Part shown: positions 1-7,834 of the stretch, piece by piece
How positions within the stretch are numbered: the first letter of the stretch is position 1
Layout: each line of letters opens with the position of its first letter
DNA from: an uncultured Alphaproteobacteria bacterium
GTDB lineage: Bacteria; Pseudomonadota; Alphaproteobacteria; RF32; CAG-239
Direction of reading: 5' to 3'
NCBI GenBank assembly: GCA_934277545.1
Contig: CAKQUG010000003.1
Coordinates: forward strand, 1 to 64,000
Length of the DNA stretch: 64,000 nucleotides
Program-made: the position numbers and the translations under genes
Notes under the pieces: model-generated
Told to the model about the DNA's origin: nothing
Databases searched by the model: none
The model's input: the letters and a program-made list of their open reading frames with translations, nothing else

Positions 1-88
1 TCAAAAATTTCTCAAGGTTGATGAATTTCTGGCGATAAGCTGTTTCTTCTATATATGAAATATTCAATCCTTCGTTTGATACGCATAA
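1..88 (-). pseudogene. rfbA 3' remnant
   Basis: Read on the minus strand, this edge translates to GLNISYIEETAYRQKF, which aligns with the C-terminal GLKISCIEEIAYRRKF of the intact glucose-1-phosphate thymidylyltransferase at 8571-9461. The frame continues off the left edge, so the 3' end lies outside the window. The 5' part of such a gene should lie to the right, but nothing rfbA-like is found there. It is therefore a 5'-truncated remnant of a second rfbA copy. Identification rests on about 23 residues. Confidence 0.6.
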
Positions 89-370
89 ATACTGAAACAC
101 GGAATAAAAATACCGAATATACTGATATTTAAATAATTTTTATACTAAATATAAAATTGCCATTGACTCAGATTGAGGTTTAATAGTATAAGATATAAAC
201 GAACCTTATATGCTAATAACTGTTGAGCCGATAAAGATGATGTTTGGTTACATAAAAAGCAATAATAAAATAATTACATGCCCTGCATTTGAGGCTTGTT
301 GTCTAGTTTCCGCACCGGTATTTCGCAAGTCGGTGCGGGATAACCATGTTAATTTGTATTCGGTGCTGAA
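89..370. other. Non-coding gap with one hairpin
   Basis: This AT-rich stretch has no convincing gene. It contains an 8-bp inverted repeat, CCGCACCG (310-317) and CGGTGCGG (331-338), about 30 bases before the next start codon. No T-run follows the hairpin, so it is not a clear terminator. The region lies between two truncated genes and probably contains a recombination junction. Confidence 0.4.
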
Positions 371-565
371 ATGATACCTAAAATTATACATTTCTGCTGG
401 TTTGGCGGCGGCAAAAAAAGCGCAGTTATAGAGCGCTGTATGCAAAGCTGGCGCAAATTTTTGCCGGACTATGAAATTAGAGAATGGAATGAAAATAATT
501 TTCCGCTGTTGCAAAGCAATGCCTATGTTCGTGAGGCTTATGAGGCAAAAAAATGGAAAAATTAG
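371..565 (+). pseudogene. Truncated GT32-type glycosyltransferase (N-terminal fragment)
   Basis: The 64 codons begin MIPKIIHFCWFGGG and run through SWRKFLPDYEIREWNE to REAYEAKKW. This is the typical N-terminus of capsular or LPS glycosyltransferases with the sugar-binding DXD region (Gly_transf_sug, GT32-like). Intact members continue for 200 or more residues past this point and carry the DXD motif, which is absent here. The frame ends after two extra codons inside the start of the next gene, overlapping it by 13 bp. This looks like a deletion that joined the two genes. A function for the fragment is unlikely. Confidence 0.7.
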
Positions 566-1413
566 TTAGCGTTATAATTCCGGTGTTTGCCGCGGAAAAA
601 ACTATCAAAAAATGCGTAAAATCGGTGCTGTCGCAAACCTATGCCAATCTTGAGATAATTGTAGTGTATAAGCAAAGTTCCGACAATACGCTGAATATTC
701 TTAAAAGTTTTAATGACGGAAGAATTAAACTTATTGAACAAACTAAAAATACAGGTCCGGGCGGCGCAAGAAATATCGGTGTGCAAAATGCAAATGGCGA
801 ATGGGTTGGTTTTGTGGAAGCTGATGATGTTATTGACAAAGATTTTTATAAAAACCTACTGTCCGCAACTGATGACGAGACGGATATTGTTTGCGGCAAT
901 ATAATGTTGAACGGGTGCAAATGGGTATGGTTTGACAAAGAGCGTGTTTTCCGCTCGTTTGGCGAAAAATACGGCAGTATAAAAAACGGCGCCACCTTTG
1001 ATAAGATTTTCAGAAAATCGCTGCTTGACAAGCACAAAATTGAATGCAGTGAAAAGATACGCTGGGAAGATAATATATTTGTTTTTAAATCATTTTATTT
1101 TGCAAATAAAATTAAGACTATGCCAAATGCGTTATATTATTACAATGCAGCACCGTGGTCGCCGGAATATCGCAGCAAGTTGCAAAATGATGTTGTTACC
1201 GAAGCTGCGGAAATTGTACGTTTTATAAAAGACAGCGGCTTTAGTTATTTTCAAAAAAAGTTGGCTTACAAAAAAATTATAGCAAGTTTTGCCGGTAGTT
1301 TTCTTGATGTACCGGAGATTTATTCTGAATTAATGAAAATGATGAATAATCCCTGGTTCTTAATAAAAAAACATCTGAAATGCAAATTTAAAAAATTCAA
1401 AAAAACTTTTTAA
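553..1413 (+). CDS. GT2 family glycosyltransferase, degenerate donor motif
   Basis: The 286-residue protein begins VSVIIPVF, with the usual SQTYANLEIIVV strand of GT-A fold family 2 glycosyltransferases. These transfer a sugar from a nucleotide donor during polysaccharide assembly at the inner face of the membrane. The normal VDDGSTDGT nucleotide-binding loop is replaced by VYKQSSDNT, so the first conserved aspartates are missing. An acidic EADD at the DXD position and the later RWEDNIF segment are present. A GAGG ribosome-binding site lies 7 bp upstream. The 5' end abuts a deletion scar. It may be inactive or altered in donor use. Confidence 0.75.
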   Translation: MEKLVSVIIPVFAAEKTIKKCVKSVLSQTYANLEIIVVYKQSSDNTLNILKSFNDGRIKLIEQTKNTGPGGARNIGVQNANGEWVGFVEADDVIDKDFYKNLLSATDDETDIVCGNIMLNGCKWVWFDKERVFRSFGEKYGSIKNGATFDKIFRKSLLDKHKIECSEKIRWEDNIFVFKSFYFANKIKTMPNALYYYNAAPWSPEYRSKLQNDVVTEAAEIVRFIKDSGFSYFQKKLAYKKIIASFAGSFLDVPEIYSELMKMMNNPWFLIKKHLKCKFKKFKKTF

Positions 1414-1426
1414 AAAGGAAAACACA

Positions 1427-1861
1427 ATGACAACATATTACATAGTGAGCGGCGGGTTTGACCCGATACACGAAGGGCATATAGAAATGATAAAGCAATC
1501 AGCAGCCAATTCGGACGGCGTTATTGTTTTAGCTAATTCCGATGCGTGGCTGTGCCGTAAAAAAGGCAAGAATTTCCACAATATTAAAACCCGTTTGGCA
1601 ATTTTAGAAAATTTAAAAGGTGTGATAGATGTGTTGGAATTTGATGATTCCGATAACTCGGCGTCTGACGGTATCCGCAAAGCCCGCGCCAAATATCCTG
1701 ATGCGCATCTGGTGTTTGCCAATGGCGGCGACCGCGGCAAGGATAATATTCCGGAAACAGCAACATGCAAAGAATGTCAGGTGGATTTGGCTTTCGGCGT
1801 CGGAGGCGACAACAAAGCCAATTCATCTTCTTGGATTTTAGAAAAATGGAACAATAAATAA
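1427..1861 (+). CDS. Cytidylyltransferase-like nucleotidyltransferase
   Basis: A compact 144-residue protein of the HIGH-type nucleotidyltransferase superfamily. The N-terminal GGFDPIHEGH carries the HxGH nucleotide-binding signature at about residues 15-18, and VFANGGDRG follows later. Relatives activate small phosphorylated molecules with CTP or ATP, such as glycerol-3-phosphate or the heptose-phosphate step of HldE. Its place before gmd suggests it activates a precursor for the surface polysaccharide. The substrate cannot be read from the sequence. An AAAGGAAAA ribosome-binding site precedes the ATG. Confidence 0.75.
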   Translation: MTTYYIVSGGFDPIHEGHIEMIKQSAANSDGVIVLANSDAWLCRKKGKNFHNIKTRLAILENLKGVIDVLEFDDSDNSASDGIRKARAKYPDAHLVFANGGDRGKDNIPETATCKECQVDLAFGVGGDNKANSSSWILEKWNNK

Positions 1862-1873
1862 AGGAAAAAAACA

Positions 1874-2950
1874 ATGAAAAAAACAGCGTTAATTACAGGT
1901 ATCACAGGTCAAGACGGTTCATATTTGAGCGAACTGCTGCTGGAAAAAGGCTACGAAGTTCATGGGCTGGTTCGCCGCAGTTCTTCGCACAACACCCAGC
2001 GTATTGAACATTTGCTGGGCAATCCGCACTTGCATTTGCATTACGGCGATTTGACCGATTCATTAAACATTGTGCGTTTGGTAAAAGAAATTGAACCTGA
2101 TGAAATTTATAATTTAGGCGCACAAAGCCATGTTAAAATCAGCTGGGATTGTCCGGAATTTACGGCAGAAAGCGACGCGCTCGGTACTTTGCGCCTGCTG
2201 GAAGCTATCCGCATTAACGGTTTGACTAAAAAAACTCGTTTTTATCAGGCTTCTACGTCTGAGCTGTTCGGTTTAATTCAAGAGCCGATACAGTCCGAAA
2301 AAACTCCGTTTTATCCGCGCTCTCCGTACGGTGTTGCCAAACTTTACGGCTATTGGATTACCGTAAACTATCGTGAAAGTTTCGGCATTTTTGCTTGCAA
2401 CGGAATTTTGTTTAATCACGAATCTCCGCGCCGCGGCGAAAATTTTGTAACCCGCAAAATCACTTTGGCGGCTACCCGCATTAAAGCCGGCTTGCAGGAT
2501 TGCTTGTATTTAGGCAATTTGGATTCAAAACGCGACTGGGGTCATGCTAAAGACTATGTAGAGGGCATGTGGCGTATGCTTCAAGCAGACAAGCCGGAAG
2601 ATTTTGTACTGGCAACAGGTACTACCACTTCTATCCGCGATTTTGTAAAATTAGCATTCAAGGAATGCGGCATTGAACTGGAATGGTCGGGTAAAGGCGT
2701 TGAGGAAAAAGCCGTAAACAAAGCGACCGGCAAAGTCGTAGTAGCGGTAAATCCGGAATTTTTCCGTCCGGCGGAAGTAGATTTGTTGTTGGGCGACAGC
2801 ACCAAAGCTCGCACTGTATTGGGCTGGAAACCGAACTATGATTTGGCAGCTTTGGCGCATGAAATGGTGCAGGAAGACGCTAAAATCGCAGCTAAAGAAA
2901 AGCTCTTAAACGACAACGGCTTTGCTGAAAATACCACCTACGCCGACTAA
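1874..2950 (+). CDS. gmd: GDP-mannose 4,6-dehydratase
   Basis: This short-chain dehydrogenase converts GDP-D-mannose to GDP-4-keto-6-deoxymannose, the branch point to GDP-fucose, GDP-rhamnose and perosamine. The Rossmann motif TGITGQDG is at residues 8-15. The catalytic set is visible as T128 and E130 in STSELFG, and Y152 and K156 in YGVAK. The conserved NHESPRRGENFVTRKI follows at about 191. The 358 residues match the usual family length. It lies 12 bp after the nucleotidyltransferase gene and 12 bp before a cupin, so it is probably cotranscribed. No fcl or rmd homologue is obvious, though the epimerase at 3335 could act next. Confidence 0.95.
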   Translation: MKKTALITGITGQDGSYLSELLLEKGYEVHGLVRRSSSHNTQRIEHLLGNPHLHLHYGDLTDSLNIVRLVKEIEPDEIYNLGAQSHVKISWDCPEFTAESDALGTLRLLEAIRINGLTKKTRFYQASTSELFGLIQEPIQSEKTPFYPRSPYGVAKLYGYWITVNYRESFGIFACNGILFNHESPRRGENFVTRKITLAATRIKAGLQDCLYLGNLDSKRDWGHAKDYVEGMWRMLQADKPEDFVLATGTTTSIRDFVKLAFKECGIELEWSGKGVEEKAVNKATGKVVVAVNPEFFRPAEVDLLLGDSTKARTVLGWKPNYDLAALAHEMVQEDAKIAAKEKLLNDNGFAENTTYAD

Positions 2951-2962
2951 GGGAGAAAATCC

Positions 2963-3334
2963 ATGAGTGAACTGATAGAATTTATAAAACCTGATTTTTG
3001 TTTTGAAGACGAGCGCGGCTCGCTGGTGCAACTGTGTCGCCAAGGCTGGAAGCAAATTAACGTTTCCACATCAAAAGCCGGAGTTTTCCGCGGCGGACAC
3101 TACCACAAACATAATAATGAGGCATTTTATATTATTGACGGAGAAATTGAGATTTCTTTGGCAAAAGACGAACAAAAAGAAAAAGTTACAGTTAAAAACG
3201 GCGACTTTTTTGTGCTAAAGCCTTATGCAGTTCACTCATTTTTGTTTAAGCAAAACACCATCATGGTGGCTTTGTATGACAAAGGAGTAGAAGAAGAAAA
3301 CGGCGTTAAAGATATTTATCCGGCGGAGGTTTAA
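2963..3334 (+). CDS. Cupin sugar isomerase/epimerase-like protein
   Basis: The 123 residues form a single cupin barrel. The metal-binding motif GGHYHKHNNEAFYIIDGE has two histidines and a glutamate, and HSF later supplies the second cupin motif. The best match is the FdtA/WxcM-C group and the CapF C-terminal domain, which isomerise nucleotide-linked keto-deoxysugars. Directly after gmd it could act on the 4-keto-6-deoxy product. Its stop codon adjoins the ATG of the next gene (TAAATG), indicating translational coupling. The exact reaction is inferred. Confidence 0.65.
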   Translation: MSELIEFIKPDFCFEDERGSLVQLCRQGWKQINVSTSKAGVFRGGHYHKHNNEAFYIIDGEIEISLAKDEQKEKVTVKNGDFFVLKPYAVHSFLFKQNTIMVALYDKGVEEENGVKDIYPAEV

Positions 3335-4216
3335 ATGTATTTATTGATTGGCGGCAGCGGCTTTTTAGGGCGCTACCTGATTAAAAATATTTTAAGCGAA
3401 ACAGCAGACAGCATAATTGCCACGGACAGAACGCCGCAGACAAGCGATAACCCGCGCTTACACTGGGAAAAATGCGACATTTGCGATATGGCGGATATTG
3501 AACGCTTGAACAAAATCTGTGCTGAGGAAGAAAATTTGAAAGTCGTGTTTTTGGCGGCTTATCATCACCCTGATTTAGTGATGAAAAATCCTAAAACAGC
3601 ATGGCAGGTAAACGTAATTTGTCTGGCGGAGTTTCTGAACCGAATGGATAACATCAAAACGCTGTATTATCCATCTACAGAAGTTGTTTATGGACAAGGT
3701 ATTGACGGTTACCGCTTTAAGGAAGACGATGCACTGCATCCGGCAAACCGCTACGGCGCGCATAAGACTGTTGCCGAACGCATGGTAAACGTTGCCGGAT
3801 TTAACGCAGTGCGTTTTCCGGTTTTGATGGGACCGAGCCTGGTGCCGGGCAAAAAGCATTTTTACGATGAAATTGTAGAAACCGTAAAAAACGGCGGCAC
3901 AATGGAAATGTTTGAAGACCAAAAACGCTCTATGCTGGATTTTGACACCGCGGCGAAAATGTTGATTAAGCTGATGGAAACACCAGAGGCGCGTCAGTAT
4001 CCAATTGTCAACATCTGCGGAGACGAAGCCCTATCTAAGTATGAGCTGGGCAAAAGAATTGCTCGTCGTTATGGATTGGATGAAAACAAAATTATCCCTA
4101 TCCGCATGGACGATGATAGCAAAATTTTTGCGGCTAAACGAGCTAAAGAAACTTTGCTGGATAACAGCTTACTGAAAAAAATTTTAGGTTTAACCGAATT
4201 AAAAATAAAGGTGTAG
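3335..4216 (+). CDS. NAD-dependent epimerase/dehydratase
   Basis: A 293-residue extended short-chain dehydrogenase. The Rossmann start LLIGGSGFLGRYL carries GxxGxxG. The active-site region has YPSTEVVYG, and YGAHK supplies the YxxxK pair. A GGAGG ribosome-binding site inside the end of the preceding cupin gene drives it, with no spacer. With gmd and the cupin it probably forms a nucleotide-sugar module that reduces or epimerises a 4-keto sugar. It is too divergent to call fucose synthase or another named enzyme. Confidence 0.75.
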   Translation: MYLLIGGSGFLGRYLIKNILSETADSIIATDRTPQTSDNPRLHWEKCDICDMADIERLNKICAEEENLKVVFLAAYHHPDLVMKNPKTAWQVNVICLAEFLNRMDNIKTLYYPSTEVVYGQGIDGYRFKEDDALHPANRYGAHKTVAERMVNVAGFNAVRFPVLMGPSLVPGKKHFYDEIVETVKNGGTMEMFEDQKRSMLDFDTAAKMLIKLMETPEARQYPIVNICGDEALSKYELGKRIARRYGLDENKIIPIRMDDDSKIFAAKRAKETLLDNSLLKKILGLTELKIKV

Positions 4217-4220
4217 AAGA

Positions 4221-5261
4221 ATGTCTGTAAAGCAAGAACATATCCCTGTATTCTATGAAGGACAAGATGATTTAGTAGACATTTTAGCTACTTCAATGGC
4301 TAGTGTCTGCTACAACACAAAATCATTTATTGAATTTTATATTCTAGATTGCGGAATTTGTGATTTTAATAAAAAATTATTAGAAAATATGAATGAAAAA
4401 TTTAATAATTTTTCTATAAAATTTATTCCTATCGATTTAACTCAGTTTGCTGGATTAAGAGGCTGGGGATCAGGCAACTTTGTTGATTGCTATTCTCGCT
4501 TACTGATTCCTGATTTAAAATTAAATTATGATAAAGTTATATATCTTGACACAGATATGATAGCATTGGATGATATAAAAAAGTTATATGACATTGAATT
4601 AGAGGACTATCCTTATGCAGCTACTCCTGAATTAGGATGTAACGACTATATATTCAATAATTGCATAAATAATCTAGGAATTGATAAAAAACATATCTAT
4701 CCAAGTGCTGGTATGCTGGTTCTTAATTTAAAGAAGATTAAATCAAGTGAAAAATTGATTAAAATATGTCGTGAGTATAATGACAAATTGATTGTTTTTA
4801 ACGAAGAGATATTTAGCATAGCTTTTGGTTGCAATAATTATAAAAAATTGGATTTGCGATTTAATATGGCTGATAGAATCAACAATATTAAAAACGTTAA
4901 TGCACCCGAGATTACAGATGAATATGTAGAAAATGAGTTTAAACATATTGTTTTACAACATCTGACTCCTACTAAGCCTTGGAAGTTTTTATATTCTGAA
5001 AATAGGAGACCTTTGAGAAACATTTGGGCATTTTGGCATTTTGCAAAAATGACTCCTTTTTATGAAGGAATGCAAAATAGATACTTATGGTTTATGACAG
5101 AAAATATTGTATATAACACAATGAATACTGTTCGATATAAATCTCAAAATATTGTTAAATTATTCGGTTTCATTCCAATACTATCAGTTCATTGTAAAGG
5201 AAATAAGAGAAAATACAAATTATTTAATTTAATTCCATTGTTGACAATAAAGGAAAAGTAG
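4221..5261 (+). CDS. GT8 family glycosyltransferase
   Basis: The 346-residue protein resembles LgtC-type galactosyl/glucosyltransferases. It has an N-terminal HIPVFYEGQDD, the DxD metal site at D110-T-D112 in VIYLDTDM, and a later HLTPTKPW near the acceptor site. Such enzymes add hexoses to LPS or capsule cores in the cytoplasm. After the catalytic domain a positively charged tail repeats KLFGFIPIL and KLFNLIPLL, as in the next gene. Base composition is visibly more AT-rich than in gmd or the mutase-like gene, suggesting recent acquisition. Confidence 0.85.
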   Translation: MSVKQEHIPVFYEGQDDLVDILATSMASVCYNTKSFIEFYILDCGICDFNKKLLENMNEKFNNFSIKFIPIDLTQFAGLRGWGSGNFVDCYSRLLIPDLKLNYDKVIYLDTDMIALDDIKKLYDIELEDYPYAATPELGCNDYIFNNCINNLGIDKKHIYPSAGMLVLNLKKIKSSEKLIKICREYNDKLIVFNEEIFSIAFGCNNYKKLDLRFNMADRINNIKNVNAPEITDEYVENEFKHIVLQHLTPTKPWKFLYSENRRPLRNIWAFWHFAKMTPFYEGMQNRYLWFMTENIVYNTMNTVRYKSQNIVKLFGFIPILSVHCKGNKRKYKLFNLIPLLTIKEK

Positions 5262-5262
5262 T

Positions 5263-6297
5263 ATGATAAAAAAACAACTACCTAAAGTTACAATAATTAC
5301 AACAACTTTTAATCTTTCCTCTGACAATCGTGAAGTTTTTTTTGAGAAGTGTTGCGAAAGTATACATAATCAGACATACCCCAATATTGAACACATTGTT
5401 GAAGATGGATCTTCTACAGATGGTTCTTTAGAGTTAATAAAAAAATATGAGAACAAAGGTTGGTTGAAATGTTTTTCTGAACCAGATGCAGGTATTGATG
5501 ATGGATATAACAAAGCAATATCTCATGCAACAGGTAAATATGTATTTTTTATGAATTCTGATGATCAATATTATGCTGATGATGTAATAGAAAAATGTAT
5601 TGAGATAATGGAAGAAAAGTCGGCTGATTATTGCTATGGTACAGAACACCAATTCTCACGTGATGGTAAATTTATGTTTGAATGGAGACCAAATTTAGCA
5701 ACGTTTTGGCACAATGTTCCTTATGCTCACGCTACATTTGGAATTCGCCTTGCTGTATTGAAAAAACTTGGTTGTTACAATACAGATTGTGGATATGGTG
5801 GCGATTATGATTTAATGATTAGATTGATATTAGATGGTTATAATGGTGTAGAAGTTCCTACTGTAATCTCTCGCTATATATTAGGAGGTATATCATCACA
5901 GCATGATGATAAAGCTAAACAATATAGAACGTTTTTTATTCTAGCGAAAAGAATTCATTATATTGTAAAACAATTTTATCCAAGTATGACTTTAGAAGAT
6001 TGTTTTAACATTTACCTTTTTGCTAAAAATAATCCAAATGTATTTCCAAAAAATTTTTTATTAAAACTTATTCATTTTATGTTAGATAAACATCTGAAAT
6101 ACTTTAACTATAATGATTTTATTGATTATGTAAATTCTCTTGAAATTATAAAAAGTTCGCAACCATCTGTATTTAAACATAAAAAGGCAATAAAACTTTT
6201 TGGAGTAATTCCATTATTATCTATTTACCAAAAAGATAATACAACAAGATACAAACTTTTCGGCTTTATTCCATTACTGAAAATTAAGGAAAAATAA
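5263..6297 (+). CDS. GT2 family glycosyltransferase
   Basis: The 344-residue enzyme starts PKVTIITTTFNLSS. It has the donor loop VEDGSSTDGS and MNSDDQYY as the DXD equivalent, followed by a W-containing HATFGIR segment and GGDYDLMIRL. This is the layout of WcaA/SpsA-like GT2 enzymes that build polysaccharide repeats. The C-terminus carries two KLFG(V/F)IPLL motifs like the preceding GT8. The start lies 1 bp after the previous stop. The gene shares the unusually AT-rich composition of its partner, so the pair was probably acquired together. Confidence 0.85.
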   Translation: MIKKQLPKVTIITTTFNLSSDNREVFFEKCCESIHNQTYPNIEHIVEDGSSTDGSLELIKKYENKGWLKCFSEPDAGIDDGYNKAISHATGKYVFFMNSDDQYYADDVIEKCIEIMEEKSADYCYGTEHQFSRDGKFMFEWRPNLATFWHNVPYAHATFGIRLAVLKKLGCYNTDCGYGGDYDLMIRLILDGYNGVEVPTVISRYILGGISSQHDDKAKQYRTFFILAKRIHYIVKQFYPSMTLEDCFNIYLFAKNNPNVFPKNFLLKLIHFMLDKHLKYFNYNDFIDYVNSLEIIKSSQPSVFKHKKAIKLFGVIPLLSIYQKDNTTRYKLFGFIPLLKIKEK

Positions 6298-6299
6298 AA

Positions 6300-7544
6300 A
6301 TGATTTATGATTATATTGTTTTGGGTGCAGGTATTACCGGTTTGACTTTGCTAAAAAAACTGCGAGAAAAAGGCTATAATAATATTTTAGGCTTGGAGGC
6401 GGAAAATGAAGCCGGCGGTTTGTGCCGTACTTTTTATGTAGACGGACACGCTTGCGATATTGGCGGACACTTTTTTCAAACAAAATACAAAGAAGTGGAA
6501 GATTTTGTTTTTTCTAATTTTCCAAAAGAAAAAATGTATCAAATCAATCCGCGCATTTCTAAAATTCATATTCACGGCAAAGATATTGACTATCCGTTAG
6601 AAGCAAACTTGTGGCAGCTGCCTTTAGATAAACAGGTAGAATATTTGATTTCTGTTATTCGCAATGGAGAGGCTTTGGGCAAACCGGAACCGCATAACTA
6701 TGAAGAATGGATACGCTGGAAACTCGGCGACAAAATCTGCGATAACTATCTTATACCGTATAACACCAAACTGTGGGGCGTGCCTTCTAATGAAATGGAT
6801 GTGGATTGGCTGCACAAAATTCCAAGAATTGAAGTTGAAGAAATTTTACGCGATTCATTGGAAAAAACTCAAGATGTGGAAAAATATCCGGCGCATATCC
6901 GCCCATATTACCCGCTGTCCGGCGGTTATGGTCGCGTTATAGAGGCTATTGCCAGCGATATAAATAAATTTATTAAATTCAATACATCTGTTTCTAAACT
7001 GCGCTATATAGCAGATGAGAAAGTTTGGCTGGTTAATGAAGAATTTAAGGCAAAAAATGTGATAAATACTACGCCTTGGTCTGATTTGTTTGAGGCAATG
7101 GGACGTCCGGCAGAAATTAAAGAACAAATCAAAAAAATCAAATATAATAAACTGGTGATTTCTTTGTTTGAAACCGACAAGAACCCAACACCATATCATT
7201 GGCGCTATGTTCCGGATTTGAATGAACAGCATCATCGTGAGTTCTTTATTTCTAACTTTGCTAAAGACAGCAAAAACTACGGCACTTTTACCGAAACTAA
7301 TGCGGATAGATTTGACGCCGACAATCTGACATTTAAAGGCAGAAATCTGTTTAACTATGAAACTCCTGCCGCATACCCGCTGCCGCTGATTGGCAAAACC
7401 AAAGCCATTACGGAAATTTTAGAGCACTTTAAGCCGCTCCATTTATATGGTGTGGGACGCTGGGGCGAACATCAACATCATAACCATGATGTGTGTATGA
7501 AAAATGCTATGGACTTTGTAAACACTCTTCCGGCAAAACAATAA
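6300..7544 (+). CDS. FAD-dependent UDP-galactopyranose mutase-like protein
   Basis: The 414-residue flavoprotein opens with YIVLGAGITGLTLLKKL, the FAD-binding GxGxxG, then AGGLCRTFYVDGH and DIGGHFFQ. The pattern matches amine-oxidase/UDP-galactopyranose mutase relatives found in O-antigen loci. A C-terminal VGRWGEHQHHNHD probably closes the FAD site. Classical Glf enzymes ring-contract UDP-galactopyranose to the furanose, but the residues seen here are not enough to assign that substrate. It is the last gene of the + strand polysaccharide run, followed at once by a strong terminator. GC content returns to the level of gmd. Confidence 0.7.
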   Translation: MIYDYIVLGAGITGLTLLKKLREKGYNNILGLEAENEAGGLCRTFYVDGHACDIGGHFFQTKYKEVEDFVFSNFPKEKMYQINPRISKIHIHGKDIDYPLEANLWQLPLDKQVEYLISVIRNGEALGKPEPHNYEEWIRWKLGDKICDNYLIPYNTKLWGVPSNEMDVDWLHKIPRIEVEEILRDSLEKTQDVEKYPAHIRPYYPLSGGYGRVIEAIASDINKFIKFNTSVSKLRYIADEKVWLVNEEFKAKNVINTTPWSDLFEAMGRPAEIKEQIKKIKYNKLVISLFETDKNPTPYHWRYVPDLNEQHHREFFISNFAKDSKNYGTFTETNADRFDADNLTFKGRNLFNYETPAAYPLPLIGKTKAITEILEHFKPLHLYGVGRWGEHQHHNHDVCMKNAMDFVNTLPAKQ

Positions 7545-7545
7545 A

Positions 7546-7576
7546 CTCAAAAAACTCATCTTCGGATGAGTTTTTT
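7546..7576 (+). terminator. Intrinsic terminator of the polysaccharide operon
   Basis: A stem AAACTCATC (7552-7560) pairs with GATGAGTTT around a TTCG tetraloop (7561-7564) and runs into six T. It begins just after the stop codon of the mutase-like gene. Confidence 0.9.
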
Positions 7577-7631
7577 ATATACTGAAAACCCCGTGTTAGA
7601 CGCAGGGATTGTACAGCTTATATCGGTGAGT

Positions 7632-7659
7632 TTGACAAAGCGCTCCTTTCAGCTAAAAT
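7632..7659 (+). promoter_or_regulatory. Sigma70-type promoter before the recombinase
   Basis: TTGACA at 7632-7637, a 16-bp spacer and TAAAAT at 7654-7659. Transcription would start near 7666, shortly before the 38-codon ORF at 7703 and the recombinase. The left arm of the inverted repeat at 7643-7653 lies inside the spacer. Confidence 0.6.
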
Positions 7660-7696
7660 AATACGGTCTGTCAAGACGCTTTATTGCTGAAAGGAG
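7643..7696. repeat. 11-bp inverted repeat flanking the -10 box
   Basis: CTCCTTTCAGC (7643-7653) and GCTGAAAGGAG (7686-7696) are perfect inverted copies separated by 32 bp. The left arm lies in the promoter spacer and the right arm contains the ribosome-binding site of the next ORF. It could be a crossover or binding site for the adjacent serine recombinase. It could also be an accidental complement of the Shine-Dalgarno sequence. Confidence 0.45.
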
Positions 7697-7702
7697 GTCA
7701 TT

Positions 7703-7819
7703 ATGAATAATGGCTTGTTAAATCTATCACATAAAACATATAGTTGCATATATTATAAATGCTTTGCGGCTGATAAAGCCCCATCGGGTATAACTCGTTG
7801 GGGTTATTTTTATATATAA
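7703..7819 (+). CDS. 38-residue upstream ORF (possible leader peptide)
   Basis: ATG at 7703 is preceded by a near-perfect AAAGGAGGT ribosome-binding site. It encodes 38 residues starting MNNGLLNLSHKTYSC and stopping with TAA immediately before an ATG of the recombinase reading frame. The last third overlaps a GC-rich hairpin followed by T residues. No homology is recognised. The strong initiation signals and tight placement suggest a translated leader that couples to, or attenuates, the recombinase. This is inference. Confidence 0.5.
   Translation: MNNGLLNLSHKTYSCIYYKCFAADKAPSGITRWGYFYI
7772..7813 (+). terminator. Hairpin with T-run inside the leader ORF (possible attenuator)
   Basis: GCCCC near 7777-7782 can pair with GGGGTT near 7800-7806, followed by ATTTTT. 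The stem is short and has a G-U pair. Because it lies within the 38-codon ORF, ribosome position could decide whether transcription reaches the recombinase. Confidence 0.35.
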
Positions 7820-7834
7820 ATGGAGAAAAATAAG

